Counted from the stretch's first letter, positions 8,479 through 16,240 are shown. The stretch: DNA of 17,387 nucleotides from Bacteroidetes bacterium GWA2_30_7 (GCA_001768155.1 MENC01000136.1:1-17387), one strand, 5' to 3'. Notes: generated from the sequence alone by a model not told the origin. Translations and numbers: made by a program.

Positions 8479-8488
8479 CATAAATAAA
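8479..8488. repeat. Right 10-bp target-site duplication of the MITE-like element
   Basis: CATAAATAAA, identical to 8333-8342. It ends one base before the -33 TTTG of the rightward promoter. Confidence 0.75.
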
Positions 8489-8520
8489 TTTGGCATTATA
8501 TCTAGGTTTGATTAATTTTG
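8489..8520 (+). promoter_or_regulatory. Bacteroidota-type promoter upstream of wzm
   Basis: TTTG at 8489-8492, a 20-base spacer, then TAATTTTG at 8513-8520 is an exact match to the TTTG/TAnnTTTG consensus. Transcription would start near 8526, about a dozen bases before the ATG at 8539. A second exact -7 match, TAGGTTTG at 8503-8510, has no suitable -33 partner. Confidence 0.68.
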
Positions 8521-8538
8521 AGAACATTTTAATAAATT

Positions 8539-9369
8539 ATGACTGTTAAAACAATTATTAATAACTCTAGCAAAATTACTTTTTTAAACATAAATTGGTT
8601 AAGAGACATAATATATTATAAAGATTTATTTTATACTTTGGCTTGGCGTGAATTCAGAGTACGTTATGCTCAAACATTTTTAGGTTTTGCATGGGCTTTT
8701 TTGCAACCTCTTGCTACTTTATTTATATTTTTCTTTGTTTTTGGAAAAGCTATTAAGGTTGATACAGGAACTATTCCATATCCAGTTTTTGCATTAATTG
8801 GATTAACTGCTTGGTCTTATTTTTCATTTGTTATAAGTACCGCTGGTCGTTCAATTATTACAGAATCAGCAATGATAAAAAAAATATATTTTCCACGTTT
8901 AGTAATACCGCTTTCAAAAGCTCTGGTTGGACTAATTGATTTTATAATTTCATTTTTGCTATTGATTTTATCAATGATTTATTTTCAAACCCCTTTATCT
9001 ATAAATGTTTTATGGCTTCCTGTTTTTTTAATACTTATTATTTTAATTTCAGTTGGTGTTGGAATATGGATTTCTGCTCTAAGCATCAGATTTAGAGATG
9101 TTCAACATATTATTCCTTTTTATATTCAAATTGGACTTTATGCAACCCCGGTAGCTTATTCCTCATCATTAATTCCGATAAAATATCAATTTATATATCA
9201 CATATTAAATCCCTTAGCTGGTGTTATTGAGGGATTTAGATGGTGTATGATAGGCGGAGAATTGCGGTTAACTTATTTTCTTTATTCAATAATAATAATT
9301 TGTATTATTTTTATATCTTCTCTTTTTTATTTTAGAAAAGTAGAAAGAGTGATGGCAGATATTCTTTAA
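8539..9369 (+). CDS. wzm: O-antigen/polysaccharide ABC exporter, permease subunit
   Basis: A 276-residue ABC-2 type permease with about six transmembrane helices. Family signatures include LAWREFRVRYAQTFLGFAWA near 38-57, the YFPRLVIPLS coupling region near 116-125, and NPLAGVIEGFRW near 223-234. With the ATPase Wzt it moves undecaprenyl-linked polysaccharide across the inner membrane. The ATG lies just downstream of a strong consensus promoter. Its usual partner gene wzt is not adjacent but at 12357, beyond a methyltransferase gene on the other strand and the fcl-gmd pair. Both are the only ABC exporter genes visible here, so they probably work together. It ends 98 bases from the convergent methyltransferase gene, with no clear terminator hairpin between them. 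Confidence 0.93.
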   Translation: MTVKTIINNSSKITFLNINWLRDIIYYKDLFYTLAWREFRVRYAQTFLGFAWAFLQPLATLFIFFFVFGKAIKVDTGTIPYPVFALIGLTAWSYFSFVISTAGRSIITESAMIKKIYFPRLVIPLSKALVGLIDFIISFLLLILSMIYFQTPLSINVLWLPVFLILIILISVGVGIWISALSIRFRDVQHIIPFYIQIGLYATPVAYSSSLIPIKYQFIYHILNPLAGVIEGFRWCMIGGELRLTYFLYSIIIICIIFISSLFYFRKVERVMADIL

Positions 9370-9467
9370 TATTTGAAAACTTAAAACACAAAAGTAATAA
9401 ATGGGGATATGAGTTTAAAATCATTTAGTCACATTATGCTTTTAGTTTTATTTTAGCGTTTTAAAGT

Positions 9468-10136
9468 TTAAGGTTTTTGTGCTTCAATAACTAGAGTTTC
9501 ATGTCTTCTAAATTCTTCTTCTTTTATTAATCTTTTATCAGTCCCCTCTTTCCCAAATTCCACTTTTCGAATATTAATAAAGCCGGTAATTTCCAAAGCA
9601 TTTGCTAATAGTTCTTCATCCCAAGCTGAATGGTGTCCCCAATTTTGGGTACAATTACTAATTGCCTCGGCTTTAAATTTAAATTCAGGCAATAATAATT
9701 TACCATTATAAATGTCAACAGCTCTTTTAAGATCAGGAACATTTATTCTTAGCCAACATTTTGGTTTTAACACTCTAAATATTTCGCATAATAATTGATA
9801 TGCGTGTTTTGGGTATAAATGTTCAAGCGTATGACCTGAATAAACACCATCAACAACATTGTTAGAGCAATACAAAGGATATCTTAGGTCGGTTTCAATT
9901 TCAGGTCTAAGTTGTGGGTATTTTTTCCAAAACCATAACCTTAAACAATAAAAATCTACATGTGTCCAACCATCTTTAAAATTCGCTCCAGCTCCTATAT
10001 CCAGCAATAATGGTGAAACATAAGGAATTATTTGACCCTTGCTTTTTTTAAAATGGCGACCAATCCAACTTGTTATTTCGAAAAGCAGTTGACCTACAAA
10101 TTTAGGTTCTTCAAAGTTCGGATAAATTTCATTCAT
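9468..10136 (-). CDS. SAM-dependent class I methyltransferase
   Basis: About 222 residues with a Rossmann methyltransferase fold. The SAM motif I is LLLDIGAGAN (43-52). It is followed by an acidic strand end near THVDFY (58-63), a DGVYSGHTLEHLYP segment (96-109) typical of COG4627/Methyltransf_11-like proteins, and VLKPKCWLRINVPD (122-135). It probably methylates a sugar or nucleotide sugar of the polymer; the substrate is not visible. The ATG at 10136 was chosen; the frame extends to a TTG at 10172, which falls inside a 14-bp palindrome and is a weaker start. The gene is oriented opposite to its neighbours: convergent with wzm and divergent from fcl. It therefore has its own transcription unit and interrupts the rightward gene order. 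Confidence 0.82.
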   Translation of the reverse strand: MNEIYPNFEEPKFVGQLLFEITSWIGRHFKKSKGQIIPYVSPLLLDIGAGANFKDGWTHVDFYCLRLWFWKKYPQLRPEIETDLRYPLYCSNNVVDGVYSGHTLEHLYPKHAYQLLCEIFRVLKPKCWLRINVPDLKRAVDIYNGKLLLPEFKFKAEAISNCTQNWGHHSAWDEELLANALEITGFINIRKVEFGKEGTDKRLIKEEEFRRHETLVIEAQKP

Positions 10137-10162
10137 TTTTTCTGCTTTTAGTTTGTAATTTT

Positions 10163-10176
10163 GCTTTTGCAAAAGC
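10163..10176. repeat. 14-bp perfect palindrome upstream of the methyltransferase gene
   Basis: GCTTTTGCAAAAGC reads the same on both strands and lies 26 bases before the methyltransferase ATG. It could be a regulator-binding site, but such a palindrome can also arise by chance in AT-rich DNA. Confidence 0.3.
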
Positions 10177-10224
10177 TTTATAAGTTCTGTATAAAATCTA
10201 AAAATACAATTTTTTTTTTCTTTG

Positions 10225-10232
10225 CAAAATTA
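10225..10232 (-). promoter_or_regulatory. Possible -7 element for the methyltransferase gene
   Basis: TAATTTTG on the minus strand matches TAnnTTTG exactly, but no TTTG lies 19-21 bases upstream. It would give a leader of about 80 bases. Weak evidence. Confidence 0.25.
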
Positions 10233-10295
10233 ATATCTTTATTTTTTAAATTTAATAGTCGGCAACGTAAATTTTACTTTAGTCAAAATGTTTCA

Positions 10296-10328
10296 TTTGG
10301 CATAAAACAAGAAAACGAATTAAAATTG
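10296..10328 (+). promoter_or_regulatory. Candidate promoter for the fcl-gmd-wzt run
   Basis: TTTG (10296-10299), a 21-base spacer and TAAAATTG (10321-10328), one mismatch from TAnnTTTG. Transcription would start near 10335, just before the fcl start codons at 10350 and 10371. It would allow this run to be expressed independently of wzm. Confidence 0.45.
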
Positions 10329-10349
10329 GTATAGAAAAAATAATAAATA

Positions 10350-11339
10350 ATGCTGAAAAAAAATGTAAAAATGTTAAATCAAAAATCAAAAATTTACATA
10401 GCTGGACATTTAGGAATGGTCGGTTCTGCAATTCATAGATTATTATTAAAAAATGGCTTTGAAAATATTATTATTAGAAATTCATACGAATTGGATTTGA
10501 GAAACCAACTTGCTGTGGATTATTTCTTTAAACAAGAAAAACCAGAATATGTATTTTTAGCGGCTGCAAAAGTTGGTGGAATATTGGCAAACAATAATTA
10601 TCCTGCGGAGTTTATATATGATAACATTATGATTCAATCAAATATAATACATCAATCATACTTACATAATGTGAAAAAGCTTTTATTCTTAGGGTCTTCT
10701 TGTATTTATCCTAGTCTTGCAAGTCAACCTATAAAAGAAGAATATTTACTTTCAGGATATTTAGAAAGTAGTAATGAAGCTTATACCATTGCTAAAATAA
10801 GTGGAATAAAAATGTGCCAATCTTATAAAAAGCAGTATAATTGCAACTTTATTAGCGTTATTCCTCCAAATTTATATGGTATGAATGATAATTATGATTT
10901 AGACAATTCACATGTTTTACCAGCTTTAATTAGAAAAACACATAACGCAAAAATAAAAAATGAATCATCAGTAGTTATTTGGGGAACTGGAACACCAATA
11001 AGAGAATTTATGTTTGCCGATGATTTAGCTTTTGCTTGTGTCTTTTTAATGGAAAATTATAATGAAAATGAAATTATTAATATTGGCACAGGAGAAGAAG
11101 TTTCAATTAAACAACTTGCTGAATTAGTATTTAAAATTATTGATTATAAAGGTATGTTAAGCTTTGATTTTACCAAACCGAATGGAACACCAAGAAAATT
11201 ATTAGACTCAACTAAGTTAAAGAATTTAGGTTTTAATCATAAAATAAGACTTGAAGAAGGTATAAAATTAATTTACCAAAATTATATAGAAAATTATGAA
11301 AAAAGCAATAATAACAGGCGTGACAGGGCAAGATGGTAG
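10350..11339 (+). CDS. fcl: GDP-L-fucose synthase (GDP-4-keto-6-deoxymannose 3,5-epimerase/4-reductase)
   Basis: A 329-residue extended SDR enzyme that converts GDP-4-keto-6-deoxy-D-mannose to GDP-L-fucose with NADPH. Visible motifs are the dinucleotide-binding IYIAGHLGMVGS (15-26), the catalytic GSSCIYP (115-121), YTIAK with Tyr145 and Lys149, and the HVLPALIRK region with His188. Most homologues have GHRGMVGS; here Arg is Leu21. The family usually has few residues before the first strand, so Met8 (10371) may be the real start; both starts follow the candidate promoter. The last 14 codons overlap the start of gmd by 44 nt in another frame, giving a basic tail (NNRRDRARW) unlike the family C-terminus. 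Order fcl then gmd is the reverse of the common gmd-fcl order. Confidence 0.93.
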   Translation: MLKKNVKMLNQKSKIYIAGHLGMVGSAIHRLLLKNGFENIIIRNSYELDLRNQLAVDYFFKQEKPEYVFLAAAKVGGILANNNYPAEFIYDNIMIQSNIIHQSYLHNVKKLLFLGSSCIYPSLASQPIKEEYLLSGYLESSNEAYTIAKISGIKMCQSYKKQYNCNFISVIPPNLYGMNDNYDLDNSHVLPALIRKTHNAKIKNESSVVIWGTGTPIREFMFADDLAFACVFLMENYNENEIINIGTGEEVSIKQLAELVFKIIDYKGMLSFDFTKPNGTPRKLLDSTKLKNLGFNHKIRLEEGIKLIYQNYIENYEKSNNNRRDRARW

Positions 11340-12333
11340 TTATTTAACAGAATTTTTACTTGAAAAAAATTATGAGGTTCATGGTTTTATAAGAAGAAGT
11401 AGTTCTATTAATACCTATAGGATAGACCATTTATATAACAATCCTGAAATATTAAATAAACGTTTATTTCTGCATTATGCTGATTTAGTTGACACAAGTA
11501 GCTTAAATAGATTATTAGACAAAATTGAACCTGACGAAATTTATAATCTTGCTGCACAAAGTCATGTAAAGGTATCATTTGATATACCAGATTATACAGC
11601 TCAGGTTGACGCTTTAGGTACATTACGAATACTTGATGCAATTAGAGAAGTAGGCATTGAAAAAAAAGTCAAATTCTATCAGGCTTCAACAAGTGAGTTA
11701 TTTGGGAAAGTTCAACAAATACCTCAAAACGAAACTACTCCATTTTATCCTCGGTCACCTTACGGAGTTGCAAAGCTATATGCTTATTGGATAATTGTTA
11801 ATTATCGTGAAGCTTACAAACTTTTTGCATGTAATGGAATTTTATTTAATCACGAAAGTCCAAGAAGAGGCGAAACTTTTGTTACAAGAAAAATTACGCA
11901 AGCAATTTCACGAATCAAACTTGGATTACAAGACCTTTTAACTGTCGGTAATTTAGATGCTCAAAGAGATTGGGGTTATGCTCCTGAATATGTTGACTCT
12001 ATGTGGAGAATGCTCCAGCTTAATAAGCCCGAAGATTTTGTGATTGCTACTGGTGAAACGCATACTGTTAGAGAATTCATAGAATTAACTTGCATGGTTT
12101 TAGACATCGAAATTCATTGGGAAGGGAAGGGTATAAATGAAAAAGGAATATGGAAAGAATCTGGAAAAACTATTGTAAATATTGATCCAAAGTATTTTAG
12201 ACTAACAGAAGTTGATTTGCTAATTGGAGATCCATCAAAAGCAAAACAACTATTGAATTGGCAATCAAAAATAACATTTGAAGAGTTAGTTAAAATTATG
12301 ACTATTTCAGATTTTAATTTCATAAATAAATAA
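11296..12333 (+). CDS. gmd: GDP-mannose 4,6-dehydratase
   Basis: A 345-residue SDR enzyme that converts GDP-D-mannose to GDP-4-keto-6-deoxy-D-mannose in the cytosol. Motifs: ITGVTGQDGSYL (6-17) for NADP binding, HGFIRRSSS near 29-37, NLAAQSHV (84-91), the catalytic STSELFG (131-137) with Thr132 and Glu134, YGVAK with Tyr156 and Lys160, and NHESPRRGETFVTRK (185-199). Length and start agree with the family, so the 44-nt overlap with fcl is genuine rather than a misplaced start. Its product can feed fcl and possibly the DegT aminotransferase two genes downstream. It is followed by wzt after 23 bases. Confidence 0.96.
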   Translation: MKKAIITGVTGQDGSYLTEFLLEKNYEVHGFIRRSSSINTYRIDHLYNNPEILNKRLFLHYADLVDTSSLNRLLDKIEPDEIYNLAAQSHVKVSFDIPDYTAQVDALGTLRILDAIREVGIEKKVKFYQASTSELFGKVQQIPQNETTPFYPRSPYGVAKLYAYWIIVNYREAYKLFACNGILFNHESPRRGETFVTRKITQAISRIKLGLQDLLTVGNLDAQRDWGYAPEYVDSMWRMLQLNKPEDFVIATGETHTVREFIELTCMVLDIEIHWEGKGINEKGIWKESGKTIVNIDPKYFRLTEVDLLIGDPSKAKQLLNWQSKITFEELVKIMTISDFNFINK

Positions 12334-12356
12334 TTTACAAATACAATTACATCTTA

Positions 12357-13613
12357 ATGGATGAACTAGTTATTAAAGTAAAAAATGTTTCTAAAAAATA
12401 TAAAATTGGAAAAAATGTTTCTGGATCGTTACGAGAAACGCTTGTTAATTGGTGGGGTTTATCTAAGAGTAAGACGAAATCTGATTTAGAAGAGTTTTGG
12501 GCATTAAAAGATATTTCTTTTGAAGTAAAACAAGGTGAAGTACTTGGTATTATTGGCAAAAATGGTGCTGGAAAAAGCACTTTGCTTAAAATATTATCTC
12601 GCATTACAGAACCATCTACAGGAATAATTACTATCATTGGGAGAGTTTCTTCTTTACTAGAAGTCGGTACCGGATTTCATCCAGAACTAACAGGTCGTGA
12701 AAATATATTTCTAAATGGTACTATATTAGGAATGACCAGAAAAGAAGTTAAATCTAAATTTGAAGAAATAGTGGATTTTAGTGGAGTTGAGAAGTTTATT
12801 GATACACCTATCAAACATTATAGTAGCGGAATGCAATTACGATTAGCTTTTTCAGTTGCAGCTTTTTTGGAGCCTGAAATATTAATTATTGATGAGGTTC
12901 TTACCGTAGGAGATGCAGAATTTCAAAAAAAATGTATGGGCAAAATGAACGATGTTAGAAAAAGTGGTAGAACTATACTATTTGTTAGTCACAGTATGAC
13001 CGCTATTCAATCATTATGTTCAAAAATTATTTTCTTAGAAAATGGTAAAACAAGTGAACTATTAAGTGTGCAAGAAGGAGTTAGTAGATATCTAAAAGGA
13101 AATTTAAAAATAAATTCGGGTTTTGAAAAATTTGAAGACACAAAAACAATTGAAAAACCTGCTCATATTATTGAGGCTAAACTATTAAATGCAAAATATA
13201 CAATATCAAATCAATTATTAACTTGTGAAGATTTTTATGTTGAACTAAAATGGCAAAATAATGATGGGATAAAAATCACTCCAAGTATAGAATTAATTAA
13301 TTATGATGGAATAAAATTATTTTGGTCTGGAGATACAATTGTTGATTGGGATGGTTCAAAAAAACAAGAAAAGGGAGTTTTTATTAGTACTGTTAAAATT
13401 CCTGCTAACTTTTTAAAAGCAGGTGAGTATTCTTTTATACTTGGACTATATACACAAAGCCCTTATTCATATCATCATTTAGTAATGAACACATTACATT
13501 GCTCTGTAATTGATCCAATGGATAAAAGATGTATTGCAAGAGGTGAAATGGCAACACAATTTGAAAATTTTATATTTTTACCCTCTCTTGAATGGAAAAA
13601 TGAAAAACAATAA
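12357..13613 (+). CDS. wzt: O-antigen/polysaccharide ABC exporter, ATPase subunit with C-terminal carbohydrate-binding extension
   Basis: A 418-residue protein. The N-terminal ABC domain has Walker A GKNGAGKST (67-75), the signature YSSGMQLRLA (155-164), Walker B ILIIDE (175-180), the D-loop region VGDAEF (184-189) and the switch His212. Residues from about 255 to 418 form a beta-rich extension rich in aromatic residues, as in Wzt proteins that recognise the non-reducing end of the finished glycan before export. It powers the Wzm permease at the inner membrane. The extension implies that export depends on a terminal modification of the chain; in studied Wzt systems this is methyl or another cap, and candidate modifying enzymes here include the methyltransferase at 9468-10136. 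The gene ends 2 nt before the aminotransferase start. Confidence 0.95.
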   Translation: MDELVIKVKNVSKKYKIGKNVSGSLRETLVNWWGLSKSKTKSDLEEFWALKDISFEVKQGEVLGIIGKNGAGKSTLLKILSRITEPSTGIITIIGRVSSLLEVGTGFHPELTGRENIFLNGTILGMTRKEVKSKFEEIVDFSGVEKFIDTPIKHYSSGMQLRLAFSVAAFLEPEILIIDEVLTVGDAEFQKKCMGKMNDVRKSGRTILFVSHSMTAIQSLCSKIIFLENGKTSELLSVQEGVSRYLKGNLKINSGFEKFEDTKTIEKPAHIIEAKLLNAKYTISNQLLTCEDFYVELKWQNNDGIKITPSIELINYDGIKLFWSGDTIVDWDGSKKQEKGVFISTVKIPANFLKAGEYSFILGLYTQSPYSYHHLVMNTLHCSVIDPMDKRCIARGEMATQFENFIFLPSLEWKNEKQ

Positions 13614-13615
13614 AT

Positions 13616-14716
13616 ATGAATATTCCAATATTTAATACATATATTGACCAGAGTGCTGTAAGTGAAATAACTAAATTGTTTATTTCAGCCTTATTAAGTG
13701 AGGGAGAAATTGTTAAGCAATTTGAAAAACAACTTGAATTAGTATTTGGTTTTAAAAAATGTATAACTCTAAATTCAGGGACCTCATCTCTTCATTTAGC
13801 GTTAGTGGTTGCAGGAATTAAAGAAGGTGATGAAGTAATATTGCCTGCTCAGACTTTTGTAGCAACTGGGTTAGTAATTCTCCAATTAAAAGCAAAACCA
13901 ATATTTGCAGATATTGATTACTTAACTGGTAATATTTCATTAGAATCAATAAAATCCAAAATTACATCCAAAACAAAAGCCATAATTCCTGTACATTGGG
14001 GTGGTTATCCTTGCGATTTAGATGAAATTAATTTTATAGCTAAAGAAAATAATATTATTGTGATTGAAGATGCTGCACATGCATTAGGCGCTACTTATAA
14101 AAATCGACCGATTGGAAATATTTCCGATTTCACTTGTTTCTCTTTTCAAGCAATTAAACATTTGACAACAGGAGATGGTGGTGCTATTTGCACAATAACA
14201 AACAAATATCATGAAATTATTAAAAAAAGATGGTTTGGAATTGATCGTTCTAAATCACAACTAACTGAACTTGGAGAAAGAAATTACAATATTAATGAAT
14301 TAGGATATAAGTATCATTTAAATAATTATGCTGCAACCTTGGGTTTGGCTAACTTAAAAGACTATCACTTTCGATTGAATAAAAGAATTGAAATAGCAAA
14401 ATATTATCAAAATGAATTATCAAAAATCAATTCTATTAAATTATTCAAATACAAAAGCGATAGACAAAGTGCGTTTTGGTTATTTGGATTTCATGTTGAA
14501 AAACGAAATGATTTTATCAGAGCTTTGAAAGAAAAAAAAATAACTGCATCTGTAATTCATCAACGAATTGACAGAAATGATGTTTTTGGTGGAAAAAATA
14601 ATTATCTTATTAATCAAGAAAAGTTCGATGAAACACAAATCCACATCCCGATTCATGACTCAATTGACAAAGAAAAAGCAGAATATATAGTTGATACTAT
14701 TAGAATGGGATGGTAA
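13616..14716 (+). CDS. DegT/DnrJ/EryC1/StrS family sugar aminotransferase
   Basis: A 366-residue PLP-dependent aminotransferase acting on 4-keto (or 3-keto) nucleotide sugars. It shows NSGTSSLHLAL (53-63) for phosphate binding, AQTFVAT (78-84), the ring-stacking/Asp region VIEDAAHALGA (149-159) with Asp152, and SFQAIKHLTTGDGGA (176-190) with the PLP lysine Lys181. Lys is present, so this is not a ColD-type dehydratase, which has His. With gmd two genes upstream, GDP-4-keto-6-deoxymannose is the obvious available substrate and GDP-perosamine a possible product. That specificity is inferred and cannot be read from these motifs. It starts 2 nt after wzt and ends 17 nt before the next gene. Confidence 0.9.
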   Translation: MNIPIFNTYIDQSAVSEITKLFISALLSEGEIVKQFEKQLELVFGFKKCITLNSGTSSLHLALVVAGIKEGDEVILPAQTFVATGLVILQLKAKPIFADIDYLTGNISLESIKSKITSKTKAIIPVHWGGYPCDLDEINFIAKENNIIVIEDAAHALGATYKNRPIGNISDFTCFSFQAIKHLTTGDGGAICTITNKYHEIIKKRWFGIDRSKSQLTELGERNYNINELGYKYHLNNYAATLGLANLKDYHFRLNKRIEIAKYYQNELSKINSIKLFKYKSDRQSAFWLFGFHVEKRNDFIRALKEKKITASVIHQRIDRNDVFGGKNNYLINQEKFDETQIHIPIHDSIDKEKAEYIVDTIRMGW

Positions 14717-14733
14717 TATTAATCAGATAAAAA

Positions 14734-15675
14734 ATGACAAAAGAAAAAATATTATTACTTGGCGCAACGGGTTTTGTAGGCAATAACGTTTCAAAATTAC
14801 TAATTAAAGAAGATTTAAGTTTTGAAATAACATCAAAAACAAATGGTACTGACTTGTGTAATTTAGAGCAAACATTACTTTTGTTTTCGAGCATAAAACC
14901 CGATATTATAATTAACTGTGCAGCACATGTAGGCAGTTTAAATTATGTTACAGAAAATGCTGCTAAAGTAATGCTTGATAATTCGATGATGATTTTGAAT
15001 ATGTATGAAGCAATTTCAAAAGTCAACACTGAAGCTATTATAATAAATCCAATTGCTAACTGCGCATATCCTTCAAAAGCAGATACATTTATTGAAGATC
15101 ATTGGTGGGATGGCCACTTACATCGTTCTGTATTATCTTATGGAGCCACAAGAAGATTTCTTTGGACAGTTGGAGAAAGTTATTCAATGCAATATAATAT
15201 TAGAAGTATTAATTTACTTGTTCCTAATATGTATGGACCATTTGATTCTACAAATCCTAATAAGGCGCACGCTCTCAATGCGTTAATTTCAAAGTTTGTA
15301 AAAGCAGAAAAACTTGCACAAAATGAAATAGAAATATGGGGTACTGGAGTTGCAATAAGAGAATGGCTATATGTTGAAGATTTTGCAAAAATTATAATCA
15401 ATATTATAAAAAATCCTAATATTATTGGATTGTCCGAACCAATTAATATAGCTCAAAATTTTGGGTTAAGTGTAAAAGAATTAGTTTTTATCATTAGCAA
15501 TTATTATAAAAACAAATTTCAATTAAACTGGAACCACAATATGCCAGACGGTGCTCCTAAAAAAGTTATGGATGATACTAAGTTTAAGAAAGTTTTTAAA
15601 GATTTTCAATTTACAGATTTTAAACTTGGTATAAAAAATACTATAGATTATTATCAATCAATATATCCTTATTAA
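14734..15675 (+). CDS. Atypical NAD-dependent epimerase/dehydratase (Fcl-like SDR) with altered catalytic residues
   Basis: A 313-residue extended SDR with an N-terminal LLLGATGFVGN (7-17) nucleotide-binding motif and CAAHVGSLNY (62-71), which resembles the AAAKVGGI segment of GDP-fucose synthase. At the Ser-Tyr-Lys positions it differs: the GSSCIYP motif reads IANCAYP (107-113), so the catalytic Ser becomes Ala108, and YxxxK reads YGATR with Tyr136 and Arg140. The Cys of that motif (Cys110) and the His equivalent (KAHAL, His179), which act in epimerisation in Fcl, are kept. WGTGVAIREWLYVEDFA (202-218) also matches Fcl-type proteins. I recall a recurring SDR subfamily with WWDG and xGxTRR motifs, so the changes may be typical of a subfamily rather than decay. 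The substrate is unknown; a nucleotide-sugar epimerase is most likely. Confidence 0.82.
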   Translation: MTKEKILLLGATGFVGNNVSKLLIKEDLSFEITSKTNGTDLCNLEQTLLLFSSIKPDIIINCAAHVGSLNYVTENAAKVMLDNSMMILNMYEAISKVNTEAIIINPIANCAYPSKADTFIEDHWWDGHLHRSVLSYGATRRFLWTVGESYSMQYNIRSINLLVPNMYGPFDSTNPNKAHALNALISKFVKAEKLAQNEIEIWGTGVAIREWLYVEDFAKIIINIIKNPNIIGLSEPINIAQNFGLSVKELVFIISNYYKNKFQLNWNHNMPDGAPKKVMDDTKFKKVFKDFQFTDFKLGIKNTIDYYQSIYPY

Positions 15676-15682
15676 AACGATA

Positions 15683-16240
15683 ATGAATCTTAAAACTAAA
15701 CAATATAATAAAAATTTATTAAAAAGTTGTGGAACGGATGTTTTTATAAGTAAAAACGTTGAAATCAGAAGACCTCATTTAGTAACTATTGGGAGTCATG
15801 TAGCAATTGATTCAGGTGTATATATAACAACTCAAGCAGAAATAGGAGATTATATACACTTATCACCATATATTACTATTATAGGTGGTGCAAAAAGCAA
15901 AATAATTATAGAAAATTTTGTAACAATCGCAGCTGGAACAAGAATTATTGTTGGAAGCGATAAATTTTTAGGAGATGGATTTACAAGTGTTACAGTACCC
16001 GAAAAATATCGTGACACGGTTATCTTTTCAACAATAAAAATCGAAAAATATGCTGGTATCGGGACTAATGTTGTAATAATGCCTGGAATAACAATAGCCG
16101 AAGGCTCTGTTATTGGAGCCTGTTCATTAGTAACAAAAAACACAGAACCATGGACAATATATACTGGAATTCCAGCTTGTCCGGTAAAATCAAGAAAAAA
16201 GGAGAATATGATTAAATTCGCAAAAGAACTCGGCTATTAA
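15683..16240 (+). CDS. Left-handed beta-helix (hexapeptide-repeat) acyltransferase, WbbJ/maltose-acetyltransferase-like
   Basis: A 185-residue protein built from hexapeptide repeats: isoleucine/valine every sixth residue across about 25-150 (for example VTIGSHVAIDSGVYITTQAE, and IGTNVVIMPGITIAEGSVIG). A long loop at about 92-118 interrupts the helix. His58 in GDYIHLSPYITIIGG is the likely catalytic histidine. Such enzymes O- or N-acetylate sugars with acetyl-CoA in the cytosol. Because the DegT aminotransferase gene is two genes upstream, N-acetylation of the amino sugar is plausible, but O-acetylation is equally possible from sequence alone. It begins 7 nt after the SDR gene and overlaps the next gene by one base (TAATG). 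Confidence 0.87.
   Translation: MNLKTKQYNKNLLKSCGTDVFISKNVEIRRPHLVTIGSHVAIDSGVYITTQAEIGDYIHLSPYITIIGGAKSKIIIENFVTIAAGTRIIVGSDKFLGDGFTSVTVPEKYRDTVIFSTIKIEKYAGIGTNVVIMPGITIAEGSVIGACSLVTKNTEPWTIYTGIPACPVKSRKKENMIKFAKELGY

Noticed and set aside
8503..8510. TAGGTTTG as the wzm -7 element
   Set aside because: It matches the consensus, but no TTTG is found 19-21 bases upstream. The pair 8489-8492 and 8513-8520 is better.
9370..9467. Possible bidirectional terminator between the convergent wzm and methyltransferase genes
   Set aside because: The stretch is AT-rich with T runs, but I found no stable GC-containing stem, so no terminator is claimed.
10137..10172. TTG at 10172 as start of the methyltransferase
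   Set aside because: The ATG 12 codons downstream is a stronger start, and the extra residues add no recognisable part of the fold.
12347..12637. Minus-strand open frame opposite the start of wzt
   Set aside because: It is antisense to the Walker A region of wzt and has no promoter or family match.
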